Positions 1-10,880 of a stretch of DNA of 64,000 nucleotides are shown piece after piece. Origin of the DNA: Clarkia xantiana subsp. parviflora (taxonomy: Eukaryota; Streptophyta; Magnoliopsida; Myrtales; Onagraceae); assembly GCA_036873135.1 (NCBI GenBank), contig JAPTYO010000008.1:29352761-29416760 (forward strand), given 5' to 3'. The notes under the pieces were generated by a model, which worked only from the letters and a program-made list of their open reading frames with translations, had not been told where the DNA came from and made no database searches. Numbering within the stretch: position 1 is the stretch's first letter; every line of letters starts with the position of its first letter. Position numbers and translations under genes: made by a program.

Positions 1-859
1 TCACAATTATCTTGTGAATCTAACCCAAAAATTCGGCCAAATACACTACATAGGGCTGAAATATTCAACAAACTTACATGTAATTTTCGGCAAAAAACAC
101 AAATTTTAGGGTTAGTGGTCAAATTTCTAGATGAAAATTTACTAAGATCAATAATCCAAGTTCAATTTTGATAAAAGTCATGTTTTTCTTGAAGATCATG
201 AACATCAAGTTTTAAAAAAAACACAAATTCATGAACTATCAGTTTTACCTAAAATTCAAGATCACCAACTTTATCAAAAACATGAACTCCCTACATAGGC
301 TCTGATACTAGTGTTGGAATTGGAGGGCGATTTCTACGGAAACAAAACCACAAGGTACATGCTATATAATGAATTACTCAGCGGAAAGAACGCACATACC
401 TATATTGCTTTCCGTAGTCCCAGGAACGTGACGGGGAGTTCACAGTCTGCCGGACGAGTCCTGTAGGAACTCCTTTGAAGGAGCAATCTACGAGGAATGG
501 TTTCCACAACAAAGTCTCTTTTCAATCAGTCACTTAGATGGATCTCCGGGGTAATTGCTTAAAGAAATTTGGCACCTCCCTACTCTATGGTGTATTCAGC
601 CGAACCACTAGTGTTAGAGAGGAGGAGTTTCTTTTGTCTCAACTTAAAAGGGAGAAAGTGATCAACCCTAAATAAATCTCTAACACTCCGGACGACCATG
701 TATAAATGGGGAGGCCTAATTTTGGACTTCTCATGTCAATTGGGATTTAGGTTCAGCTAAAAATCCTTAATGTGATATTACCTAATTACACTTAGGATGT
801 TGGGCTTATATTAAATGTCTCCTATTAAGGTAGCACGGCCAATTCACCAAATACCAACA
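1..859 (-). mobile_element. Ty1/copia element, 5' end only (runs off left edge)
   Basis: The stretch holds the 5' LTR and the start of the internal region of a copia element on the minus strand. Read on the minus strand, the LTR is followed by TATCAGAGCC, a partial match to the initiator-Met tRNA primer site used by copia elements. The internal part (1-311) resembles the corresponding part of the copia at 16776-25201 (about 24240-24599), including a shared 'cttgaagatcatgaacatca' stretch, so both belong to related families. No coding sequence of this element lies inside the window, and its 3' LTR and target-site duplication cannot be seen. Confidence 0.75.
312..859 (-). repeat. copia 5' LTR
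   Basis: Begins tgttggaatt and ends ccaaca on the plus strand, giving TG...CA ends. It shares its layout with the two LTRs of the copia at 16776-25201: the same order of 'gggagttcac', 'agatctctgg/ggatctccgg', 'gtcaattgggattt' and 'aatgtgacatt'-like blocks. The right end (859) is the less certain boundary, because no second LTR is available for comparison. Confidence 0.65.
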
Positions 860-937
860 CCCTAGGAGAGAAACAAAATGTTGCAAAATCTTCGTTGTCG
901 CGTGATTACGTAAATCTCAAACATAAATAAACTTTAG

Positions 938-1537
938 GGCACGTATATTTGCCGGTATTGCGATGTCCTAATACCGGTATTAGCTAATACATGCTTAGCT
1001 AATACAATGTTTGAAAGAACTTTGTATTGGGATGTCCTAATACAATGACTAAAATACCTAAATACCCCTAAATAGATATATTCATTTTTTTAATTATTAT
1101 TATAATTGAAGGCCGGACGGGGGTTGCCGGAATCCGGTCGGATGTCGCCGGAATCCGGTCGGAGGTCGTCGGAGTCCGGCCGGAGGTCGCCAGAGTCCGG
1201 CCGGGGGTCGCCGGAGTCCGACCGTGGGTCGCCAGAGTCCGGCCGAGGGTGGCTGGAGGTTGCCGGAGTCCGGTCGGGGGTCGCCGGTGGCCGATGTTAT
1301 GAGTTGAAGTTGGGGTAGTTGTTGTATATTAAATAAGGTTAGGGGTAAATAAGTAATTTTGAGTTTGGTATTAATTAGTACATCACTTTTAGTTGGTATA
1401 ATATAATACCAAATTCCTCATATAATTGAGTATTAGCTAATACCAAGTATTATCTAATACCAATACCAAGTGTAAACAAACAAGGTATTAGCTAATACCG
1501 GTATTAGGATATCGCAATACCGGTAAACAAACGTGCC
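938..1537. mobile_element. MITE-like inverted-repeat element
   Basis: Terminal inverted repeats are visible: the left end starts ggcacgt and continues through 'ccggtattgcgatgtccta', and the right end is its near reverse complement ending acgtgcc. About 50-60 bases match well on each side, and the arms continue with repeated 'tattagctaatac' motifs. The centre is GC-rich and minisatellite-like (1110-1300). There is no transposase. No clear target-site duplication was found, so the superfamily is undecided; the ggcacgtttgttt terminus is reminiscent of Harbinger/Tourist-type MITEs. Confidence 0.65.
1110..1300. repeat. 24-bp GC-rich minisatellite inside MITE
   Basis: About seven to eight imperfect copies of a 24-base unit built on 'ggtcgccggagtccggccgg'. 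The period is a multiple of three, which keeps a short reading frame (1106-1318) open. I read that frame as a repeat artefact, not a gene. The surrounding DNA is strongly AT-rich, so the base composition changes abruptly. Confidence 0.8.
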
Positions 1538-2788
1538 ATCAATGTACAAAAATTTCAAAAAAAAAAACTTGAAGAAACATAATTTGAAATTTTTTTTTAA
1601 AGTTATCTTATTTTAGAAATTCACTTGAAGAAATCATGTCGAGCAAACGTGACACTTGTAAGAAGCTTACTGGATGCACATGCCTTGGAAATCATTTGGC
1701 GGGCCTTAACCGTTTTAACCCTCATCTACAAACAAGATGCAATATCTAAGGCGAGGGTATCCATCAAACAACTCACGATATTTGGAGTAAAACACTTAAT
1801 ATCTATTTGAATGGATCAAATGCCAATGGCTGTATTTATTTATTTAGATATAGTAGAGTAGAAAAGGCAACGTAAAAGCTGACTAGCTAACATCTTTAAA
1901 GTGTACTTCCATTCCATATATCACCAAGCCTATAAAGTTGGACCCCTGACCAGAATTGCCTATAATTGGTATCCTCATTAAATGAACACTCATGAGGTCT
2001 ATGCCCTCGTGGTCTCTTCTGCACTATACACTTTCAACTAAATGCATCCTCTCCTATCCTATCTATTACTGTCTCCACACTTTGTACACCAGACCAGACC
2101 GGAGAGAATTACGGGGTAACTAACTATCATAATAATGTTCACCAAAAGCTCCAAACTAATATATTCCAATTCAATTTTTATTTTACTTTTTGTTTTTGTT
2201 TTTTTTGTTTTTTTTTTTTTTGGAAAATAACAATATCATAGCCTTTGCTACGCCCTTTGTTTAGGAGTTACTACTTGGGTGTGTGTGCGTGCTGCCCGGG
2301 GCAGTACGTATTAATATTTCTAGAAAATATTTTCTTTATAAATAATAAACAAAGAAAAATACATACTCTTAATCTACTCTATTAAACTTAAAAGTAACTA
2401 AATATAACTCACGTCTGAAGCATGCGATATTGTTTCTAAAGAATTTTTTGAAAGAAGAATGGAGCACGGAAAGAAAATAGATAAATATGGTTTTATTATG
2501 GAAGTGATTTTCTAAAATAAGCAAAGACATAACTAAATATGAAACCCCAAAAGTGGTTCACGTACCTGAAAGTTATTACAATGAAGAGTTGCCGATGAGT
2601 TATGTCATTAATGAGAATTGCTGAAATCAAGAATATTAAGTTGTCGACAACATTTTTAAATATTATTCAAGAGTAAAATTATAATACAAGACGAAGATCT
2701 TGAGCTCAATATATCCAAGAATTATTATGATTGACAAAAATTTGAAAAGACGCAAGTAAGAGCATGAAAATGAGAAAGCAGTGGATAG
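1538..2788. other. AT-rich spacer without recognisable gene
   Basis: I see no sustained ORF and no repeat with clear ends. There is a poly-T tract near 2190-2220. The part next to element 1 (about 2450-2788) is interrupted by element 1 and resumes at 13596. It may be part of the same decayed copia-like sequence as 13601-15590, but I cannot show this directly. Confidence 0.5.
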
Positions 2789-3563
2789 TGATGGACATAC
2801 GCGTGATCCGGGCTCGGTTTTAATTATTCGGACCTCGTACACGCGCGAAACCCGAGTGCAAGCTAACCTAGGGAAACCGGGCAAGTTTCGAACTTGCCCG
2901 GCATCCCCGGGAGGCTTACCCGGAAAATTCCGGGTAAGCTAAGCTCACCCGGAATTTCCGGGTAAGCTCATCACCCGGGGGGTGTCGCGTACACCCCCCA
3001 TTTAGTCCCGAATGTATAGGAGACCCGATTTTTAACTAACTCCTATACGTCCGAGACCTAAGTTTCAAAGGCGCGCGCGTCCCGCTCAGGACAGCCGCCT
3101 GAGACGTGCGTCAGAGACCGTTTCCCAAAGCTCTCCCCTGCACCCCGGTTCACATTTCCACATTGAACCGGGTCAAAACCGGTTTACGGTCCAAGGTTGC
3201 CTATAAATAGCCACCTTGGGGGTAAACATTTTCAAGTCATTTTTGAGAAATCACTTTGGGTAAGAGTGGGAAAAGCTCTGACCTCTCTCTAGAAAACCCT
3301 CTCTTTCTCTCTCTAGAAGTCGACTAATGTTGATCGTCGGAGTGAGCACACCAAGCACCCCCCCTCTCCATGGGGACTGCTTGGTAACGCTCCTTTCGTA
3401 GGTACTAACGGACGGCCTTCCGGAGAGCCCAGAGGATTTGTCATCATTCAGAAGACGAAGCTAAGGCCCGCACGCGACTCTAGAAGACGGACTTGGCTCG
3501 CACCCGATCCGAAGACTTCGACAAGTTATCCAGCGGACAGCCCGCAATAACTTGGTCGAAACA
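2789..3563 (+). repeat. element 1 5' LTR (775 bp)
   Basis: TG...CA ends, matching the 3' LTR at 12763-13595. A TATAAATA box lies at 3202-3209, then a CT-rich leader (ctctctctagaa). U3 contains palindromic blocks (2914-2967) built from cccggaattccggg-type inverted repeats; the 3' LTR has two more 28-base units there. Confidence 0.95.
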
Positions 3564-3581
3564 CTTGGCGCCGTCTGCGGG
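3564..3581 (+). other. primer binding site of element 1
   Basis: Directly after the 5' LTR is cttggcgccgtctgcggg. The ttggcgccgtc core is repeated at the same place in element 3 (41079) and, on the minus strand, in element 2 (34444-34461). This type of site is common in Tat/Athila-like plant gypsy elements; I do not assign the tRNA. Confidence 0.8.
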
Positions 3582-3622
3582 CTTCGAACAGAAAGCCTGC
3601 GTTACTCAAACGAACAAGCAAG

Positions 3623-6600
3623 ATGGAAAACACATACACCATACACGGAGGCTTCAGTGCAGGGGGCGAAACCTCTTACGCAAGGGAGAGGTACGCCGCC
3701 GGAAAGAGTGAAAAACCACAGGAGCCACACGGGGAGGACACAATCATGGAGGACGTCATTGGCTTCTCAGCCAAAGACAGAGAACACATAACGTTCCCCC
3801 ACAACGACGCCTTAGTCATTCAAATGACTATTGATGACATGGAAGTGAAGCGAATTCTCGTAGATGGGGCTCCGCCCCAAACGTGCTAACAAAAGGCATT
3901 GTTTTAGCACTCGGAAGAAAGAAGGCCATACAAACAATGAACACACCTCTAGTGGGATTCATGGGAGATGCTAGCTACCCACTGGGTACCATTACCCTTC
4001 CAGTAACCTTGGGCGAAGGTGAAAGACGCCTGAATATCGATGTACTATTCATAGTAGTCGAAAAGCTAAACGCCTACAATGGCATTCTCGGATACACAAC
4101 CATGAACGAATGGAGAATGGTGCCTTCAACGGCCCACCTGAAGATCAAGTTTCCAACCAATGCAGGTGTGGGAGAAGTTAGAGGAAACCAACAAGTAGCA
4201 AGAGAATGCCACAATGTCGCGCTACAACAAAATCAAAGGGGAAACATGCCAGTAATACCCACCATCGACGAAGACCCAAGAGATGACTACGGGTGGCCTA
4301 CAGCGATGGACGAACTCCGCGAATTCAAAATCGATGAACCAGAAAGAATGGTGCGCGTAGGAGCATCATTATCAGAAGACGAAGTGATTGAAATCACAGC
4401 GCTCCTAGCAGAATACAAAGACTTATTCGCATGGTCCCCAAAGGACATGCCAGGAATAAGCCCAGACGTCATTTGCCATAAACTCAACATCAACAAAGAT
4501 GCTCGAGTAGTAAAACAAAAGCTAAGGTCGATAGGTGGGGACAAAAAGTTGGCCATTCGCGAGGAAGTTAGCAGACTGCTTGATGCAGGTTTCATTGAAG
4601 AATCCAAGTATCAAACTTGGGTAGCCAACCCTGTAGTTGTGCCTAAGCCAAATGGCAAGTCAAGAATGTGCATCGACTACAGAGACCTCAACAATGCATG
4701 CCCAAAAGATTCATATCCGCTCCCGCGAATTGATCAATTGGTAGATGCAACTGCAGGCCATGAACTGATGACAGTTATGGATGCGTACACAGGATACAAC
4801 CAAATCCCGATGTTTTGGCAGGACGCCCCACATACGGCATTCTACGCTGACAGCGAAATCTATAACTACAAAGTTATGCCTTTCGGGTTAATCAATGCGG
4901 GGGCAACCTACCAAAGGATGGTCAATCTCATTTTCGGAGATTTGATTGGCGACAAAATGGAGGCGTACATGGATGATATGGTCGTAAAATCCAAGAAAAG
5001 AAAGAACCACGCAGAGGACCTACGCATAATCTTCGAGAGAATGCGAAAGTATCAAATAAGACTAAACCCCGCAAAATGCGCTTTCGGGGTACGGTCAGGC
5101 AAAATACTTGGATTTATGGTGAGCGAAAGGGGCATTGAAGCAAACCCTGAGAAGGTGAAGGCAATTGAAGAAATGGCCTCTCCAACAAAGCACAAAGAAG
5201 TACAACAACTCAACGGGCGCCTCGCAGCCCTGAACAGATTCCTGGCCAAAATTGGAGACAGAGCCCTCCCTTTCTTCGAAGTGTTACGCGCAAACAAGAA
5301 GTTTGAATGGACAAATGCTTGTGAAGAAGCATTCCAACAACTCAAGCAACACTTGAAGACGCTCCCAAGACTAGCAAAGCCACTTCAAGGGGAGCCTCTT
5401 TTTCTCTACATATCAACCAGTAACACGACAGTTAGCTCTGTGCTAATAAAGGAAAAAGGAGGAGCGCAACTCCCGGTCTATTACGTCAGCAAAACACTGG
5501 CCAAGTATGAAGTCAATTACGTACCAATCGAGAAGCACTTGTACGCGCTTGTGATAGCCGCACGCAAGCTAAGGCCTTACTTCCACGCGCATGAAATAAC
5601 GGTCCTCACAGACCAGCCATTGAAGCACATCCTTGCAAAACCAAACATGTCAGGAAGATTGACGAAGTGGTCTGTAGAGTTAAGTGAATTTCGCATTCAT
5701 TTCGCTCCACGGACAGCCATCAAAGGGCAGGCCTTGGCAGACTTCATAGCAGAGTTCACAGGAATCGAGCCCGAGCCACAAGATGAAGTCCAAACAAATG
5801 CCCCACCCGCAGAAGTTTGGGAAATGTACACGGACGGATCATCCAACACCGGAGGCGCGGGGGCAGGATTACTACTAATCCCACCCGACGGCTCAGACCC
5901 CTTGAAGTACGCTTTGAACTTAACATTCAGAGCGACAAACAATGAGGCAGAATATGAGGCTCTGATAACAGGCCTCAGGATAGCCAAAGGAGTTGGAGTG
6001 GAACACTTACGAGTAAAGTGTGATTCACAACTGGTCGTCAACCAGGTCAAAGGAGAGTACACTGCAAAGTCCGAAAACATGCAGAGATACTTGACACAAG
6101 CAAAGGGGTTGGTAGAAAGTTTCAAAACTTTCGACATAACTTCCGTCCCACGAGAAGAAAACCAGGAGGCCGATGCTCTAAGCAAGTATGCCCAAAACAA
6201 TGAACAAGACAAAAAGACACACTTTGTGGAAAACAGGATAATATCCGTCATAGACCAATTCGAAGTAATGGCCATTGACGAAGAGGAAACTTGGAAGACA
6301 CCAATCCAAGCATACCTCGCTGGAGGGATCCTACCACGAGACAAGACTCAAGCGAACAAGATCGAAAGGGTAGCCGTAAACTACGCCTTGATCGAAGGGC
6401 AGCTCTACAGAAAGGGTTATTCTACACCCTACCTAAAGTGCATCACAAGCACAGAAGGAACAACGGTACTAGAAGAACTCCATGGAGGAATGGCTGCCTC
6501 GCACGAAGGAGCTCGCGCGTTGATCCGCAAAGCATTGAACTTAGGCTACTATTGGCCAACAATGAGGGCTCAAGCAACAAACATGGTGGCAGAATGCGAA

Positions 6601-7524
6601 GCATGCCAGCTATATTCAAGGAACATCATAGCTCCAGCAGCAGAATTAAGCCCAATTGCAAGCGCATGGCCATTCGCACAATGGGGCATCGACTTGATCG
6701 GCCCACTCCCAAAGTCAAAGGGCCAAGCAAAATTCATAGTCGTCGCAATCGACTACTTCTCAAAATGGATTGAGGCTAAGCCATTAGCACGCATCACAGA
6801 CACACAAATCATGGACTTCATCCGAAACTACATAGTGGCTCGCTATGGTGTCCCGAAGATACTCATTAGCGACAATGGTGCCCAATTCAGAAGTGGAAAT
6901 ATGCAAAATTTCTGCAAACGTCTCAAGATAGACCACCGTTTTGCATCAGTGCACCACGCACAGACAAACGGCCAGGTCGAATCAGCAAACAAGATAGTCT
7001 TGGATGGACTAAAAAAGAGAGTCCATGCTCTGAAAGGAGGTTGGGTGGAACAGCTAAGCAGTGTTTTATGGGCTGTGCGCACAACACCCAAAGAGTCAAC
7101 AGGTGAAACACCCTTTAGCCTAGTCTACGGAACCGAGGCAGTAGCACCTGTCGAAATCGCCGTCTCTTCATACAGAACGACGCATTTTGACCCCCAAGCC
7201 AATGAGGAAGAAAGACGCCTTGACCTTCAGTTAACAGACGAACAGAGATGGAAATCAGAACAAGTTCAAGCAAAGATGCGCTTAGCCACATCCAGATACT
7301 ACAACAAAAAGGTCAAGGCGCGACAATTCCACGTGGGAGAAATGGTCTGGAGAAGAAACGAATTCTCACACTTGGACCAAATCAACAAGATATCCCCCAA
7401 ATGGGAAGGCCCCTACAAGATAGTAGCGGTTCCATACATTAACGCATACCGCATCCAAGATATGGACGGGAACGAATTGCCTAACACTTTCAGTGGGGGA
7501 CACCTGAAGAAGTTCCACGCATAA
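3623..7524 (+). CDS. pol: gypsy pol (protease-RT-RNase H-integrase), one frameshift in protease
   Basis: Two frames of one polyprotein gene. The first (3623-3889) holds the conserved IHGG start and the protease up to VDG; a base appears missing from the G run at 3866-3869, inside the catalytic DGGS motif, when compared with element 3. The second frame (3883-7524) is open for 1213 codons. Numbering from 3883: RT YMDD at 362-365; an ancestral RNase H whose usual TDAS is replaced by ISTS; a second RNase H with YTDGSS at 649-654; integrase HHCC zinc finger around 866-908; integrase catalytic D937, D997 and E1033 with the expected 35-residue D-E spacing; FSGGHLKKFHA at the C-terminus. No chromodomain. 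The RNase H duplication is typical of the Tat lineage. The first ATG is only about 42 bases past the primer site, leaving no room for gag. Confidence 0.93.
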
Positions 7525-7810
7525 ACAAGAGTGGAAACCATAAAACTAAAAGCTGTCGTATCAAGCTCTTTAGTATTCATTACCTCAAAAGAAGGAGATG
7601 TATAACTCCATACTTGCGCATCAAATGAAGTTATGTCTAACAAATTTCATATCTCTTGTAGGCACACTATTAACTCACATACAACGCCTAAGCTTACAAC
7701 CAAGGCATCAAAACAACAACAGTGACAACAAGCCAACCTATACAAGGCTCATCACTACAAACCAAAACAAAGGACGTTCGACGCATACAAGGAGTTGAAG
7801 TATCCTCATC
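7525..7810. other. spacer between pol and tandem repeat of element 1
   Basis: No ORF that I can support. The sequence leads straight into the 131-bp repeat array. Confidence 0.5.
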
Positions 7811-8335
7811 AAGGATGTGAACGTACTAATCTATTCACATCCTTGCATAAAGTCGGGGGATAAGCGGATCATTAGGAATCCTCCCTCGCAAACAAATGCA
7901 AGTGTCGGACGTACTAATCTATCCACACTTCGCCACAATACAAGGATGTGAACGTACTAATCTATTCACATCCTTGCATAAAGTCGGGGGATAAGCGGAT
8001 CATTAGGAATCCTCCCTCGCAAACAAATGCAAGTGTCGGACGTACTAATCTATCCACACTTCGCCACAATACAAGGATGTGAACGTACTAATCTATTCAC
8101 ATCCTTGCTAAAAGACGGGGGATAAGCGGATCATTAGGAATCCTCCCTCGCAAACAAATGCAAGTGTCGGACGTACTAATCTATCCACACTTCGCCACAA
8201 TACAAGGATGTGAACGTACTAATCTATTCACATCCTTGCTAAAAGACGAGGGACAAGCGGATCATTAGGAATCCTCACTCGCAAACAAATGCAAAGGTCG
8301 GACGTACTAATCTATCCGCACTTTACTATCCTATG
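7811..8335. repeat. 131-bp tandem repeat, four copies
   Basis: Units start with aaggatgtga at 7811, 7942, 8073 and 8204, exactly 131 bases apart; the last is slightly diverged. Within each unit 'cgtactaatctat' occurs twice, so the unit is an old internal duplication. The array lies between pol and the 3' end of the antisense gene, the same place as the arrays of elements 2, 3 and 4. Confidence 0.95.
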
Positions 8336-8653
8336 TTATAACTAAAATAACAAGGAGAAAGTCAGATATCACATCTATCTAATGCATTTATGTCAAGCAT
8401 ATATATATAAGATCAAACAGGTCTACGATAGCAAATCCAAACATCAAACGACAGGCAGGCCCTAAACAAGTCCTTCGCCAAAATACTACGCATGCAAAGG
8501 AACAAACAAACATACAAAGAGTCCATATTGACCTAGTCAAGGAGATGGCGAACATCAACATCGCAATCCTCATTCGCAAAGGGATCACAGGCAGGAGTAT
8601 CACCAAAGATATCAGCATCCCGCTCAAAGCTAAACATCGGCTCACCATCTGCA

Positions 8654-10880
8654 CTAATGGTGTCCTCCACCTGAAGAGTGGAAGCCCCCCCCCCCCAAAT
8701 CACTCAAACCAATCACACCAGGAGCATCCAATTTCTCAAAGGGAAAATGGGGGGCAAGACGATGCATTAGGGGAACGAAGTCATCAAGAAACTCCTTCTT
8801 CAAAGACTCATAACTCGCCTGAACGGCGGAAAGGAAAGGCTCACTCTGAGGATACCGCTTAAAAGCGCCGGCCTTGCCTTCCGAAATGCCGTCCTCCCTC
8901 GCCTTTTGCAACTCGGCAGCTCGCACCCCCTCCCGAAGGGCCATCCGACCTTTCACAGCAGACAGCTGATCTCGGATCTCGGCAACGCGAGCTTGACTCG
9001 AGGCAAGCGCTTCAGATAGTATGAGAAGCTCACCAGCATGGCCTTTCGCATCCTCAGTCAAAGAGACTTGCTCTTTAACCAGCTCCTCATGGCTCTCCAG
9101 AAGCTGATCCTTCTCATCAGATAGCTCGATGACAAAAGATGATAAGTTGGCAATATCAGCATTAACCTGCATCAAAAATAGTATAATCATCAAAACAAGT
9201 GCAACAATGAGCAAATCAACTCCAAGAGGAATAAACGTTCACCGGAGCGAAGACCCCGATGTTCTCCTCCACAAAGGCGCGCGCACTAGCAGAATTCGGG
9301 GGGCACTCCTTCCGATCGGCAGGAGGAACAGACCTCTGCACCACCCGAACGCCAACTTCAGGAATGCTCAAGGACGCATCCTTAGGAAAACGAAGGCGCG
9401 TACCCGAATAGGGCACCCACACACCATCTGTGACGTCGCGTTCAAAGCGACGAACAAGATCACTTCTGCGAAGCGAAGGAAGTGGAGGGATATCTGCAAA
9501 GCACAAACATAAGCAACCATACAAGCAAAATATGCTAAGGACATAAAAAGAGATTTCGCAAACCTGATACAGGGAGAATCTCCTCTGCCGTCCCATGCCT
9601 CGGCCCGGGGGCAGGAGGGACGCGCTCGGCAACTTGTTTCCTCCTATCACGAGAAGGCAAGACAGACGTCCCCTCAACTCTTGAGCGCTTGGGATCACCC
9701 GAGGCACGCGCCGCAACTTCGGTCCTCTTAGTGGAGGGGCGCCGAGAAGAGTCAATAACGGGTCCCGCCCGCTCCCTCTCAGCAGACACACGACCTACAA
9801 ACAGGGAAAAGAAAACATTGGAACTACAGACGGAATACAGCCAAAAACGATAAAAAGGGAAAAGTACTTTACCCATAGGTCCTTTTCCTCGCCCATGACG
9901 AGACCCGTCAGCAGGGGCCGGAGCAGCAACAGGAAGCCCTCGCGCAGCATCAGTCTGCAAGGCCGGCTGCTTGTTAAGAAACCAACCTACAGGATAACAT
10001 AAAACAAGGTTATAAAAATTCGAAAGCATACCAAGACACCCTGGGAAGAAGATACGACGATGCCTGCGGCAAGCAACTCCTCTTCAGAACCCTGAGTCAA
10101 AGGGACTATAACCCCCGCCTGATTGTCGCGAAAGATCTCGCGAAAGGCCTTCTCATCCTGAGGGGTATACTCGGATAAGGAAGGAACAGGGTCACGCTCC
10201 AGAACATGACACGTCTCCCACTTAGTCCCGACGTCGCTCACAAAGAAATAATGATTTTGCCATTCCTGCGAGCGAGGATAAGGGGTGGCGAACCGCCCGC
10301 TCGGCTTCCACTTGGCGCCCCCAAGGTCAAATGAGGAAAGGCAAGGCCACCGACTGCAGAAGGTGGACAACCCCGATTTGTCTCGTCGCTCCAGACGGTA
10401 GAAGGTCCGGAAGAGAATCAAGGAATAAGCCCATGAATGCTTGTGACACTGAATGCGAAAACAGGTCCACGCGTGAAGAGCAGCAGGGGAGAGATTAAGG
10501 GGCGAGATGCGGAAGTGACGACACAAACAGACAAGATCCTTGCAGTAAGGAAAACGCAAACCCTCCTCTATCTGTCCCGTGTAAACTACATCTAGGTCCG
10601 CAGGAGGGACGGTAACTGAACCAACCTCGACATCCTTGCATACGTCAAACGGAAAAAATGCTTCAGAAAGAGGACAGACCCCTGACTTATATACGCTCTC
10701 CACAAACTCCTCCGTCGTGATACGATTGGGAGGATAGGTCTGAGTCATCGCAATGGCTTCATGGCTAGCACCTGTCCCGGGAAAATCGAGTCGAAGTAAA
10801 AGGGGGGTGTCCTCGCTTATCTCCAAACCATCATAAGAAAAGTAATATGTGCAAAGAAAGGGATCGGGAGACTCACTCAT
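8654..10880 (-). CDS. antisense five-exon gene of element 1 (Transposase_28-like), intact
   Basis: Exons on the minus strand: 10880-10040, 9986-9873, 9794-9564, 9493-9243, 9166-8654. All four introns (53-86 bases) have GT-AG ends, junction phases are 1, 1, 1, 0, and the joined frame is open for 649 residues. Exon 1 (residues 1-280) has a block with VPPADLD, GLRFPY at 107-112 and W138, conserved in element 4; from memory this resembles the plant 'putative gypsy type transposon' family (Transposase_28). Exons 2-3 are Ser/Arg/Lys-rich (KRTE, DPKRSR) and could carry a nuclear signal. Exon 4 has IPEVGVRV, conserved in all four elements. Exon 5 (480-649) begins VNADIANLSSFV and looks coiled-coil, ending Gly/His-rich. 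The start is the Met opening MSESPD; an upstream Met at 10928 is possible. Function unknown. The first donor could alternatively lie a few bases further on. Confidence 0.85.
8685..8696 (-). repeat. 12-base G run near the end of the antisense gene
   Basis: Twelve C on plus (G on the coding strand) encode the glycines of LGGGGF near the C-terminus. Homopolymer slippage here would change the last few residues only. Confidence 0.9.

Noticed and set aside
5697..6344. 215-codon ORF on the minus strand within pol
   Set aside because: Shadow of the RNase H coding frame; no motif.
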